A stretch of 64,000 nt of DNA, from assembly GCA_030524175.1 (NCBI GenBank), contig JAUNHC010000021.1, positions 1 through 64,000 of the forward strand, in the 5' to 3' direction. Below, piece after piece: positions 43,715 through 52,130 of this stretch. The notes beneath the pieces are model-generated. The model did not search any database. It had not been told where the DNA came from and saw only the letters and a program-made list of their open reading frames with translations. The stretch comes from Eubacteriales bacterium (GTDB lineage: Bacteria > Bacillota > Clostridia > Lachnospirales > Lachnospiraceae). The first letter of the stretch is position 1, and every line of letters begins with the position of its first letter. Both the position numbers and the translations under genes were made by a program.

Positions 43715-44563
43715 TTACTTACAGGCATATGGAGTGGAAAATACTTCAATATGATGTTTTACATTGTCATAAGTCCCCCGTACCATAGCTTCGTTGAGCG
43801 CAAAATAGTTATGTCTGCCCTCTGACTTTAAATATTCCTCTGCATACATAGTAAGCTTATTGAAGCTGGCTGTGGCAATATTTACTTTACGGATTCCAAG
43901 AGAAACAGCTCTCTGGAAATCCTCATCAGTGATGCCGCTGCCGCCGTGAAGCACCAGCGGCTGGGGTACCGCTTTATGGATTTCTTCAAGTACGTCAAAA
44001 GCCAGTTTCGGAGCAGCCGAATAATTTCCGTGAGCATTTCCTATTGCAACTGCCAGAGCGTCTATTCCTGTTTCCCTGCAGAAAATTTCTGCATCCTTTG
44101 GATCTGTACACTGGATTCCATGGTCAGCGCTTCCGTCTTCACTTCCTCCTACCAGTCCTAATTCCGCTTCAACAGTAGCACCGTACTCAGCGGCAAGCTG
44201 TACCACTGCCTTTGTCTTGGCTATATTTTCATCAAAAGGAAGAGTGGAGGCATCCAGCATCACAGAAGTAAAACCCAAATCCAAAGCTTTCTGCACTGTT
44301 TCAATGGTCAGTCCGTGATCAAGATGGACTGCGATATCCACTTTTGCCTCACGGGCAGCCTGAACCATCATAGGCCCCATAAGTGCCAGAGGAGAATGTT
44401 TTAAACGCACCTCTGCGATCTGCAGGATCATAGGTCTGTTCAGCTCCTCTGCCGCCTGAACCGCCCCTTTTACCATTTCCATATTTCCCACACTGAATGC
44501 ACCGCATCCAATTCCCTGCTCTGCTGCATGGGTAAGCAATGTTTTCATCTTCACTAATGCCAT
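43715..44563 (-). CDS. Class II aldolase, probable IolJ
   Basis: A 282-residue zinc-dependent aldolase of the FbaA/GatY/IolJ family. The metal site shows VHLDHGLTIE near 80-89 and VLHGGSGITDEDFQ near 206-219; AIGNAHGNY near 175-183 carries another His ligand. IolJ splits 2-deoxy-5-keto-gluconate 6-phosphate into DHAP and malonate semialdehyde, the step needed after IolC; fructose-bisphosphate or tagatose-bisphosphate aldolase are alternatives. The start at 44563 (MALVKMKTLL) has AGGAGG upstream. The gene follows the OFA transporter in the same transcript (47-bp gap). Confidence 0.85.
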   Translation of the reverse strand: MALVKMKTLLTHAAEQGIGCGAFSVGNMEMVKGAVQAAEELNRPMILQIAEVRLKHSPLALMGPMMVQAAREAKVDIAVHLDHGLTIETVQKALDLGFTSVMLDASTLPFDENIAKTKAVVQLAAEYGATVEAELGLVGGSEDGSADHGIQCTDPKDAEIFCRETGIDALAVAIGNAHGNYSAAPKLAFDVLEEIHKAVPQPLVLHGGSGITDEDFQRAVSLGIRKVNIATASFNKLTMYAEEYLKSEGRHNYFALNEAMVRGTYDNVKHHIEVFSTPYACK

Positions 44564-44610
44564 GTTTTTTCCTCCTGTTTTCTGTTTGCCAAATACTTTA
44601 TTGTTACATA

Positions 44611-45891
44611 TCATTTGTTTACTGCTTTACAAACACTGTCGCACATTTTTCCAGAAATGCCGCTCTCCTTTGTTCTTTCACAGTTCTGAATTCCACATTC
44701 TTTTTTTAATTCCCTTTCAAGAAGTATGAGGGAGATGAATGAAAGAACTGCTGAAGCAGCCCCTGCCCCAAATGCCACGTTTATATCCAAACCGCCGGCG
44801 CTGACCACACCAGTAACAGCAGGCGCCGCAAAGGTGGCAATCACAATACCTATCATTACAAATCCATAATTTTCCCCTGAATGCTCCATTCCAAAGATAG
44901 AACTTGTAAGAGACGGGAAACTTCCCATGATCCCCCCGTAACATCCATACATCAACACAACACATAAGGTTGTCAAAGGCGCCGGTCCTGCAATAAGCAG
45001 GCACATGGCAGCCACTGATACCAGAAGCACTGCTTTGATACATCCGATTCTGCCGATTTTGTCTGCCAGGGCAGGAAGCGCCAGTCTTGTCCCCGCATTG
45101 CAGATTGATCCCAGCATTACGGCACTCACAGCAATGGAGACTGAAATGCCTCTGTCAATCTGTACTGTCTGCGATAAAGGCGACAGGATCAGATAAGAGA
45201 TCAAACCGAATAGCATTGTACAAAGGAGATAATAGAATTTTTTAGTACGAACCATTTCTCCTGATGTATACTGGCGGCCCTTCTGCTTTTTGCGTTCTTT
45301 TTCATTTTCCTGTGTATTCTCCGGATTTTTTATAAATTTCCATCCCAGCCCCCAGGAAACTGCTATCATTGCTCCTACGATCAAAAGCGTATTAGAGATT
45401 CCTATTTCAGCCAGAAGCATCCTGCTCAAAGGTGCCAGGAAAAATCCACAAAGTCCGTTGGCAGTAACCACAATGCCTGATGCCAGCCCCGGACGGCCCG
45501 GAAACCATTTTTGTGCTGTCGAAATAATTGTGGTGTATATCATCCCCTGCCCAAATCCCTGCATCACACCATAAGTCAGATAAATCATAACCGGTGAAGG
45601 CAGCATGGCAAAAGCCGACAAAAGGATACCGGCTGTAAAAATCCCGCCTCCAATGGACACAGCAAGTCTCGGGCTGTATTTATCCTGCAGCCGGCCTCCG
45701 AAAATATTGCCGAATACAAATGTAGCCATGGCAAGATAAAAACACATGGACGTCTGTCCCTGACTCCATCCTGTCAGTTCCATGGCATAAGGCTGATAAA
45801 TGGACCATACATGCGGAAAACCCGTGAAAAAGATGGCAAATGCTCCGCAGACCATCATCATTGTCCTGACTATACTTCTGTTTTTCTCCAT
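44611..45891 (-). CDS. OFA-family major facilitator transporter
   Basis: A 426-residue MFS protein with twelve membrane segments. The OFA (oxalate:formate antiporter) features are SIYQPYAMELTGWSQGQTSM near 30-49, the loop GGRLQDKYSPR near 66-76, and AQKWFPGRPGLASGIVV near 129-145. Members exchange small carboxylates. It is cotranscribed with the aldolase and divergent from the DeoR-type gene. GGAGG sits 5 bp before ATG, but this ribosome site is the last of three tandem repeat units (45893-46053), an unusual leader. Substrate unknown; a carboxylic end product of inositol is possible. Confidence 0.85.
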   Translation of the reverse strand: MEKNRSIVRTMMMVCGAFAIFFTGFPHVWSIYQPYAMELTGWSQGQTSMCFYLAMATFVFGNIFGGRLQDKYSPRLAVSIGGGIFTAGILLSAFAMLPSPVMIYLTYGVMQGFGQGMIYTTIISTAQKWFPGRPGLASGIVVTANGLCGFFLAPLSRMLLAEIGISNTLLIVGAMIAVSWGLGWKFIKNPENTQENEKERKKQKGRQYTSGEMVRTKKFYYLLCTMLFGLISYLILSPLSQTVQIDRGISVSIAVSAVMLGSICNAGTRLALPALADKIGRIGCIKAVLLVSVAAMCLLIAGPAPLTTLCVVLMYGCYGGIMGSFPSLTSSIFGMEHSGENYGFVMIGIVIATFAAPAVTGVVSAGGLDINVAFGAGAASAVLSFISLILLERELKKECGIQNCERTKESGISGKMCDSVCKAVNK

Positions 45892-45892
45892 A

Positions 45893-46053
45893 ATTACCTC
45901 CTCTGCCGCAAAACTGCAGCTTCATTCTGGTATGCCCTTGGCATTACCTCCCTTGCCGCAGAACTGCAGCTTCATTCTGGTATGCCCTTGGCATTACCTC
46001 CCTTGCCGCAGAGCTGCAGCTTCATTCTGGTATGCCTTCGGCAATGCCTGCAT
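45893..46053 (-). repeat. Three 50-bp tandem repeats forming chained mini-ORFs
   Basis: Units at 45893-45942, 45943-45992 and 45993-46042 are nearly identical. On the minus strand each carries GGGAGG or GAGGAGG and a short ORF whose TAA overlaps the next ATG as TAATG. The encoded peptides are MQALPKAYQNEAAALRQGR (46053-45994), MPRAYQNEAAVLRQGR (45994-45944) and MPRAYQNEAAVLRQRR (45944-45894). The last stop lies two bases before the transporter ATG. The period of 50 equals 17 codons minus the one shared base. It could regulate or tune transporter translation by reinitiation. Confidence 0.85.
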
Positions 46054-46255
46054 GTTCCTGGTATTTGTTGGTTTTGTTTTGATTATCTTTTGATAATATT
46101 TTTATCATATCTTAGTGTATTTGTCAACCAAAATATATATTTTATCAATTTATACAAAGAATGCCTTTTCAACTTACTCAAAATATACTATACTTATAAC
46201 CATTAAGTTTGATATTTTATATCACCTAAAGAATCGCTGTATTAAGGAGATTTCC

Positions 46256-47020
46256 ATGAGAACCAAAAGAATTGATTTAATAGAAGAGTTTATCCTATCG
46301 GAACACTCTGTGTCACTTGATACACTCTGTGAAAAATTCAAAGTTTCAAAAAATACTGTGAGAAGAGACATTGATGAGCTGGTACAAAAGGGTACTATAA
46401 AGAAAGTCTATGGAGGTGTAGTAAGCAATGGGCCTGAGGCCTCCCAAGGCTTGCTTCCCTATGAGCAGCGCAATACCAGTCTGCCGGAAGAAAAAGACGC
46501 AATCAGCCGGCTTGCCGCCTCCTTTGTAAAAGACGGGGATATTATTTTTATTGACACAGGAACTACCTGCCTGCCTATGGTGGATCATCTTCATGACCGC
46601 ACCTGCACAATCCTCACAAACAGTCTTCAGGTATGCGTAAAAGCTATTCCCTATGCCACTCTTCAGGTTATCACTCTTCCGGGGACACTTAAAAGAGAAA
46701 CACTGTCATTTGTAGGTAATGATATTGGAGAATACCTGAAGACCTTTAATATCCAAAAAGCTTTCATGGCCTCAACCGGTGTTTCCATAGAAAACGGGCT
46801 TACCAATGCGTCTATGGAAGAATACTATGTAAAAAAAGCTGTTATCCAAAACAGCAGCACACGTTTTCTTCTGTCTGACCGAACTAAATTCGGACGCTTC
46901 TCTCTGATGACTTACTGTAACCTGACGGACGTACAGCATATTATCACAGACCAAAGGCCGCCTGCAGAATACGAAGACTTCTGCCAGGAAAACACCATTG
47001 CTTTGCATATTGCTAAGTAA
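46256..47020 (+). CDS. DeoR-family transcriptional regulator
   Basis: A 254-residue regulator. N-terminal HTH (RIDLIEEFILSEHSVSLDTL, then CEKFKVSKNTVRRDIDELV) and a C-terminal sugar-phosphate sensor domain with FIDTGTTCLPMVDHL near 98-112 and the SDRTKFG motif near 204-210. The relative IolR of Bacillus is also DeoR-type, so this may repress the divergent transporter-aldolase pair and other iol genes. The start at 46256 has AAGGAGA upstream. Positions 46054-46255 hold the divergent promoters and no other gene. Confidence 0.9.
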   Translation: MRTKRIDLIEEFILSEHSVSLDTLCEKFKVSKNTVRRDIDELVQKGTIKKVYGGVVSNGPEASQGLLPYEQRNTSLPEEKDAISRLAASFVKDGDIIFIDTGTTCLPMVDHLHDRTCTILTNSLQVCVKAIPYATLQVITLPGTLKRETLSFVGNDIGEYLKTFNIQKAFMASTGVSIENGLTNASMEEYYVKKAVIQNSSTRFLLSDRTKFGRFSLMTYCNLTDVQHIITDQRPPAEYEDFCQENTIALHIAK

Positions 47021-47079
47021 ACTCACATGAATGCTGACACAGATAAGGCCGGATGCAGATATATAAAAAGCTTATAGTA

Positions 47080-47110
47080 AGACCCCTGTTTTCATCTAAA
47101 ACAGGGGTCT
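47080..47110. terminator. Terminator between DeoR-type gene and darA
   Basis: AGACCCCTGTTTT and AAAACAGGGGTCT form a 13-bp stem with a 5-nt loop (CATCT). It lies 60 bp past the regulator stop and is flanked by A/T-rich sequence, so it may serve both convergent genes. Confidence 0.65.
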
Positions 47111-47192
47111 GTCCAATTATTGTTATGATGTTATATTTCTGTGAAACAAGCTGCACATTATCACACAGTCAAAAGCTCTCTCACTGAATATA

Positions 47193-47552
47193 TCAGAATT
47201 TCTCCAGGGAATCCAAATCTACTACAAACATAGTGGCACCCCCTACATTTACATGCATAGGGATAGTCATGCCAGCTTCGGCACAGGGAACATTTACATT
47301 CATGGATGCCGGAGTCGTATACACGATTTCCTCCCGCCTGCCAGCATTAGTCCTGAAGATATCCCTCACTGTCTCAAGCTGGTCTACATCAATGCCCAAC
47401 ATGATCGTATAGTTCTTTTTTCTCAAAAATCCACCGCTGGAGCTAAGCTTTGTCACAAAGATCTTCTCATCGTTTAGCCTTCTGATGATCTTCTCATAAT
47501 CCTCCTCGTGCAATACTGCAAATACAAGTTTTTTCTTTTTAGCTTCTTCCAT
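47193..47552 (-). CDS. darA: Cyclic-di-AMP receptor DarA (PII-like)
   Basis: A 119-residue trimeric PII-like protein that binds cyclic di-AMP (PF06153; also called PstA or YaaQ). Family stretches LVFAVLHEEDYEKIIRRLND, VTKLSSSGGFLRKKNYTIMLG and the C-terminal VGGATMFVVDLDSLEKF are all present. The start at 47552 has AAAGGGG upstream. Its downstream target in these organisms is not known. Confidence 0.93.
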   Translation of the reverse strand: MEEAKKKKLVFAVLHEEDYEKIIRRLNDEKIFVTKLSSSGGFLRKKNYTIMLGIDVDQLETVRDIFRTNAGRREEIVYTTPASMNVNVPCAEAGMTIPMHVNVGGATMFVVDLDSLEKF

Positions 47553-47652
47553 GTTTAACTCCCCTTTCCTTATAACTGGATGCATAGGCCGGACCATGCC
47601 GTTCAATTCCCCAAAATAGGATCATTGTGTGCACAGTCTTTCTATGTACAAA

Positions 47653-47681
47653 ATTATATCGTATGGGGGCTAAAAGCGCAA
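47653..47681 (-). promoter_or_regulatory. Promoter of darA
   Basis: On the minus strand TTGCGC (47681-47676), a 17-bp spacer and a perfect TATAAT (47658-47653), about 100 bp before the start codon. The rest of 47682-47838 contains no gene. Confidence 0.5.
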
Positions 47682-47838
47682 TACAGCACAGGGGTATTTA
47701 ATAATTAACTGATTTCCATAGGAATCTCCATAAAACAGCCGCTGACTACTGCCGGGCACCGGCAATAAAACCAGGGAGCATAATATGCATGTATTGTCTA
47801 TATCTGAACAAAATGGAGTACATTATAGTATATAAAAA

Positions 47839-47863
47839 GATCTCCCCATAATAGGAGAGACCT
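47839..47863 (-). terminator. Terminator of RNase P RNA
   Basis: AGGTCTCTCC and GGGGAGATCT pair with two wobble or mismatch positions around TATTAT, followed on the minus strand by TTTTTAT. It lies about 20 bp past the 3' end of rnpB. Confidence 0.7.
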
Positions 47864-47885
47864 GTTAACATATTCATTTTTTATA

Positions 47886-48240
47886 CGCAACCAGACCGAT
47901 AAGCCGGGTTATGTCATTGGGTGATCATCTATCTAGGCCATCTGTTGCCGGATGGCTCAAGCGACCCACCTGAAAGCACGACGGGCAGCCGTATCGCTTT
48001 CTTCTCGGTCTTGCTTCGAATGGAGTTTACATGTGCCCGTCCTGTTACCAGGACGGCGGTAGTCTCTTACACTGCCTTTCCACCCTTACTGCGTTTAACC
48101 GCAGCGGTTTATTTCTGTTGCACTGGTCTGGGAGTCACCTCCACCGGACGTTATCCGGCATCCTGCCCTGCGAAGCCCGGACTTTCCTCGTCTGGACCCT
48201 TTCGTCTGTCCAGCCGCGATCACCTGGCCTGGTTGCGCAA
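47886..48240 (-). ncRNA. rnpB: RNase P RNA, bacterial type A
   Basis: Catalytic RNA that trims tRNA 5' ends. On the minus strand the conserved parts are seen in order: P1 strand near the 5' end (CGCAACCAGGCC), GAGGAAAGTCCGGGCTTCG, AGGGTGGAAAGGCAGTGTAAG, GCAAGACCGAGAAGAAAGC near the middle, and the 3' CCCGGCTTATCGGTCTGGTT with the P1 partner GGTCTGGTTGCG. Ends are taken from the P1 pairing and are approximate. The promoter is at 48246-48274. ORF-like frames across it are not genes. Confidence 0.95.
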
Positions 48241-48245
48241 TTGTT

Positions 48246-48274
48246 ATTCTAACACGTATTTTCTCTGATGTAAA
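48246..48274 (-). promoter_or_regulatory. Promoter of rnpB
   Basis: TTTACA (48274-48269) and TAGAAT (48251-48246) with a 17-bp spacer on the minus strand, ending a few bases before the RNA 5' end, as expected. Confidence 0.7.
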
Positions 48275-48323
48275 GAAAAAAACTCTTTCTGATTCTGTAT
48301 AAAACCCATACAGCAAATGTACC

Positions 48324-49562
48324 TTACGCTCTGCCGCGTTTAGCTTCTTTCTTCCTTTCCAGAGCATCTATACACATAGTACATGCAGCATCACCTGTAA
48401 TATTGACACAGGTACGTCCCATGTCCAGAATACGGTCGATTCCTGCAACCAGAGCAATTCCTTCCAGCGGAAGGCCAACGCTCTCAAGCACCATGGCAAG
48501 CATGATCATTCCTGACCCGGGCACTCCGGCAGTTCCGATGGATGCCAGGGTTGCGGTAAGAATAACTGTCAGCTGCTGAGGAATGGTGAGATTAAAGCCG
48601 AAAATCTGTGCGATAAATATAGCACAAACACCTTGGTAAATAGCAGTTCCATCCATATTGATGGTTGCTCCCAAAGGAAGCACGAAGCTGGCAACTTCTT
48701 TTTTTGCTCCTAATTTCTGAGTACATTCCAGGTTAAAAGGAAGAGCACCCACACTGCTGGCACTGGAAAATGCAAACAGCATGGCAGGACTCATACCCTT
48801 AAAGAACTTAAGCGGATTCAATCCTGCAATAGTCTTCACACTGGTAGAGTACACTACTACCATATGTATAATATAAACAAGGTAAGCCACACCGATAACC
48901 TTCAAAAGCGGCAAAAGAACAGATGGTCCGTTACTTGCCACAACCGGCGTTATAAGTGCAAATACACCTATAGGTGACAGCTTGATGATCATTCCCATAA
49001 CTTTAAAGCTGACTTCTGAGAAACTGTCTACAACATCCTTGGCAACCTTTCCTTTTTCTCCTGCCACAATAATACCGAAGCCGAAGAACAAAGCAATGAC
49101 AATTACCTGCAGCATGGTAGCACTTGCCAGGGGCTGGATAGCATTAGACGGGAAAATATTCACCAGCGTATCCATAAAGCTGGGTGCCTCCGCAGCCTCG
49201 TAAACCAATTCCTCAGAGCCTATGTTAAATCCTGCCCCTACATTTAGAAGATTGGCAAAGATCAGACCCAAGGTTACTGCAAAAGCTGTTGTACAAAGAT
49301 AGTACACAATCGTCTTGGCACCGATGGAGCCTACTTTTCTCACATCCTGCAGAGAAATAATACCCTGCATGATAGAAAGGAGCACCACAGGCACTACCAC
49401 CATCTTGATCAGATTAAGAAAGATGGTGCCGAAGGGCTTAATATAATTCTCAGCCACATCAGCATGTGACTGTAGGAGCAGACCTGCGATAACGCCCAAT
49501 ACCAGCGCACCGAAAATCCACATGGTTAATGATACTTTTTTCTTTCCTGTTGTTTCACTCAT
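48324..49562 (-). CDS. Dicarboxylate/amino acid:cation symporter (DAACS)
   Basis: A 412-residue sodium- or proton-coupled carrier of glutamate, aspartate, serine/threonine or C4-dicarboxylates. Family features: KMVVVPVVLLSIMQGI near 53-68, the serine-rich FAFSSASSVGALPFN near 268-282, and NMDGTAIYQGV near 306-316 that binds sodium and substrate. About eight membrane segments and two re-entrant loops. GAGAGGGGG precedes the ATG. It is a single gene between the RNase P RNA and the nucleoside kinase. Confidence 0.93.
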   Translation of the reverse strand: MSETTGKKKVSLTMWIFGALVLGVIAGLLLQSHADVAENYIKPFGTIFLNLIKMVVVPVVLLSIMQGIISLQDVRKVGSIGAKTIVYYLCTTAFAVTLGLIFANLLNVGAGFNIGSEELVYEAAEAPSFMDTLVNIFPSNAIQPLASATMLQVIVIALFFGFGIIVAGEKGKVAKDVVDSFSEVSFKVMGMIIKLSPIGVFALITPVVASNGPSVLLPLLKVIGVAYLVYIIHMVVVYSTSVKTIAGLNPLKFFKGMSPAMLFAFSSASSVGALPFNLECTQKLGAKKEVASFVLPLGATINMDGTAIYQGVCAIFIAQIFGFNLTIPQQLTVILTATLASIGTAGVPGSGMIMLAMVLESVGLPLEGIALVAGIDRILDMGRTCVNITGDAACTMCIDALERKKEAKRGRA

Positions 49563-49659
49563 AAAAATCCCCCTCTCATTTTAGTTTTTGGTTTATATTG
49601 AGTGTAAACACCAAACATAGTGATGGTGACCCTGGCCTGTCACCCCATTTCAGCCAGGA

Positions 49660-51327
49660 TCATACATTGAAGCAGCTTCCGCCGATAAACTCACGCAAAA
49701 TAGAGTTATTGGGAACCTCTTCACTTGGCACACCGACAAAATAATCGAAAAATTTCAAAAGCCTCTTTGCCTCGATATATTCCGGGTCATTTTTGTCTAT
49801 CCCAAACAAGAGCGGCTCTGCGTAGACTTTCAGGCAGGCCAGTTCATAAATCAGAGCAGAATTAAACATAACATCTGCTTCTTCCTGGAAAGGAAAGATA
49901 TTCTGCTCTTCCCCTCTGCGCACAGACGGCCACCGGGCTATGGTTTCCTTGGCTGTGGTACCTCTGGTGCGGGCATCTCTTACAATACGGCGGATCAGAC
50001 GTCCGTCAGTGGTAGGAATACGGTTATGCTCGTCAATATTAAGCTGTGTCAGGGCACTGATATAAATCTTAAATTTACTCTCCTTAGGCAGTGCATAGCT
50101 CAGCTTATCATTTAAGCCGTGAATCCCCTCGATCACAAGAATATCCTCTTTACCAAGCTGAAGGAAATCACCGTGATACTCCCTTTCTCCTGTCTTAAAA
50201 TTAAACACCGGCATTTCTACCCGCTCTCCTTTTAAAAGAGCAAGCATATCACAGTTAAACTGCTCTACATCAATAGCTTCCAGGCATTCATAATTCTTCT
50301 CTCCGAATTCATCCAGAGGTGTCTTATCTCTGTTTACAAAATAATTATCCACAGCAATTGGGTGAGGCTTCAGTCCATGAGCGGACAGCTGGATCGAAAG
50401 CCTGTGGGAAAATGTAGTTTTTCCGGAAGAAGAAGGGCCTGCGATCATTACAAATTTCTTGCTGCCTGTCTCTGCGATTTCCTCTGCGATCCTTGAGATT
50501 TTTGCTTCCTGCAATGCCTCCTGGATAAGGAGAATATTCTGTATGCCCTGCCTGGTGATCCTGTCGTTCAGTTCTCCTACTGTAGAGATATCCAGCTTAT
50601 CGCCCCATTCCTGGGATTCCTTCTGTACATTAAAGATTTTCTCCTGAGGTTTAAAAGGCGGAATGACATCAGGCTGAGTACGGTGGGGAAGCTCCAGCAC
50701 AAATCCCTCATCATACAGCTTCAGGTCGAAATAACGGATAAATCCTGTATGGTATGCCATAAATCCATAAAAATAATCTTCAAAATTACCGATGCTGTAA
50801 AGATTCACCTTGGAAACCCTGCGGTAACGGAACAACTTCTCCTTGTCATACATATGGTGCTTATGAAACAGTGCAATAGCCTCATCTGTGCTCACGCTCC
50901 GCTTCACAATAGGAAGCTCATCCTCCACGATCTGACGCATCTTTTCCTTCACATCATCGAGAAATGCCTGATTCAGAACTGTACTGCCCTGCATAGTGAA
51001 AAAATATCCGTCCCCTATTGAATAATGAATGACCACATTGTCAATATTCTCCTGGCCTGCCACCTCGTAGATCGCCTTCAGTAAAATAAGACATGCACTG
51101 CGTTTATAAGTCTTATGTCCAATATCATCCTTCGTTGTCACAAACTCCAGTGTACAATCTTTATTTACCTGCTTATGAAGCTCACGAAGCTTTCCGTTGG
51201 CTGTGACAAGTATAACAGGAGCGTCAGCCAACTCCTCGAAATCCTTCACAACATCAGCATAACGGATTCCTTTCCTGTACTCTCTTGTCTCCCCTCCTAC
51301 AGTTACCTTCACCATTTTCTGATCCAT
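49660..51327 (-). CDS. Uridine-kinase-like nucleoside kinase fused to TGS/ThrRS-like domains
   Basis: A 555-residue protein. Residues about 1-65 resemble a TGS domain (VKVTVGGETREYRKGIRYAD). About 65-230 resembles the second additional domain of threonyl-tRNA synthetase. The C-terminal half is a P-loop kinase like uridine kinase/phosphoribulokinase: MIAGPSSSGKTTFSHRLS near 292-309, AVDNYFVNRDKTPLD, VIEGIHGLND, and RLIRRIVRDARTRG. The family occurs across Clostridia and its substrate is not firmly known. The start at 51327 has AAGGAGGG upstream. It lies 20 bp after nif3 in the same direction. Confidence 0.85.
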   Translation of the reverse strand: MDQKMVKVTVGGETREYRKGIRYADVVKDFEELADAPVILVTANGKLRELHKQVNKDCTLEFVTTKDDIGHKTYKRSACLILLKAIYEVAGQENIDNVVIHYSIGDGYFFTMQGSTVLNQAFLDDVKEKMRQIVEDELPIVKRSVSTDEAIALFHKHHMYDKEKLFRYRRVSKVNLYSIGNFEDYFYGFMAYHTGFIRYFDLKLYDEGFVLELPHRTQPDVIPPFKPQEKIFNVQKESQEWGDKLDISTVGELNDRITRQGIQNILLIQEALQEAKISRIAEEIAETGSKKFVMIAGPSSSGKTTFSHRLSIQLSAHGLKPHPIAVDNYFVNRDKTPLDEFGEKNYECLEAIDVEQFNCDMLALLKGERVEMPVFNFKTGEREYHGDFLQLGKEDILVIEGIHGLNDKLSYALPKESKFKIYISALTQLNIDEHNRIPTTDGRLIRRIVRDARTRGTTAKETIARWPSVRRGEEQNIFPFQEEADVMFNSALIYELACLKVYAEPLLFGIDKNDPEYIEAKRLLKFFDYFVGVPSEEVPNNSILREFIGGSCFNV

Positions 51328-51347
51328 AATGCCCTCCTTAATGTTTG

Positions 51348-52130
51348 CTATAAGATAGTATATGGGCTTTTCACTTTGGCACATGAAACTTTTAATTGCG
51401 GAAATGCTGTTTCCAGCTCCTGCTTCATGGCATCCATAAAAATATATTCTGTACCGTAATGTCCGGCATCGATCAAGTTGAGGCCATCGGCCACTGTATC
51501 AATACCCGTGTGATGATCAATATCTCCTGTCACATAAACATCTGCCCCGGCGCTGATAGCTTCGCTGATCATACTTTTTCCAGAGCCTGTGCACACGGCT
51601 GCAATGGCAACCTCCTGCTCTAAATTGCCGTAAACCTTAACATCCTTAAGGCCATAAGTGGATTTTACAAATTCTGCACAGGATTTCAAGGTCATCTTCT
51701 CAGGAAGCTTTCCAACACGCCCGAAACCCTGCACCCCGTCCTGGTCTTCCTGGGTCACTGAAAGGACTTTACAATCCTGAAGCTTCAGATAATCTGCGCT
51801 TAACTCAGCCATACCCAGCACATCATAATTGGTGTGCATGGCGTAGTAAACAACATCTTCACGAATCAGGGACAGGATCCTTCTTCCCGTAAAACTATGA
51901 TTATTGATCTTCTTTATGCCGGAAAATATCATGGGATGATGGGTGATGATCATATCCGCGCCTGCTTCCAGAGCCTCGTCCAGCACCTCATCTGTCAGGT
52001 CCAGGGCCAGGAAAATATTTGAAATTATTTTTTCATCGTCTCCCACCAGAAGCCCCACATTATCCCACTCTTCTGCTGCTTTTGCAGGATAATGTTCTTC
52101 CAGCCAGGCTGTCAGTTCATATGCTTTCAT
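51348..52130 (-). CDS. Nif3-like dinuclear metal-centre protein
   Basis: A 260-residue protein of the NIF3/GTP-cyclohydrolase-I-type-2 family (YqfO). Metal ligands lie in MIITHHPMIFSG near 59-70, YYAMHTNYDV near 93-102 and DAGHYGTEYIFM near 222-233. It lacks the inserted PII-like domain found in the longer Bacillus protein. It overlaps the trmK 3' end by 14 bp, an arrangement common in Firmicutes, and its exact biochemical role is unsettled. Confidence 0.9.
   Translation of the reverse strand: MKAYELTAWLEEHYPAKAAEEWDNVGLLVGDDEKIISNIFLALDLTDEVLDEALEAGADMIITHHPMIFSGIKKINNHSFTGRRILSLIREDVVYYAMHTNYDVLGMAELSADYLKLQDCKVLSVTQEDQDGVQGFGRVGKLPEKMTLKSCAEFVKSTYGLKDVKVYGNLEQEVAIAAVCTGSGKSMISEAISAGADVYVTGDIDHHTGIDTVADGLNLIDAGHYGTEYIFMDAMKQELETAFPQLKVSCAKVKSPYTIL

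Noticed and set aside
45893..46042. CRISPR array
   Set aside because: Repeats are contiguous, without spacers, and only three units long; no cas genes in the window.
45811..46206. Plus-strand frame with repeated peptide over the 50-bp repeats
   Set aside because: It arises from the tandem repeat read on the wrong strand; it covers the start of the transporter gene and lacks a ribosome site.
47921..48367. Several ORF-like frames on both strands
   Set aside because: They fall over the RNase P RNA gene and have no protein features.
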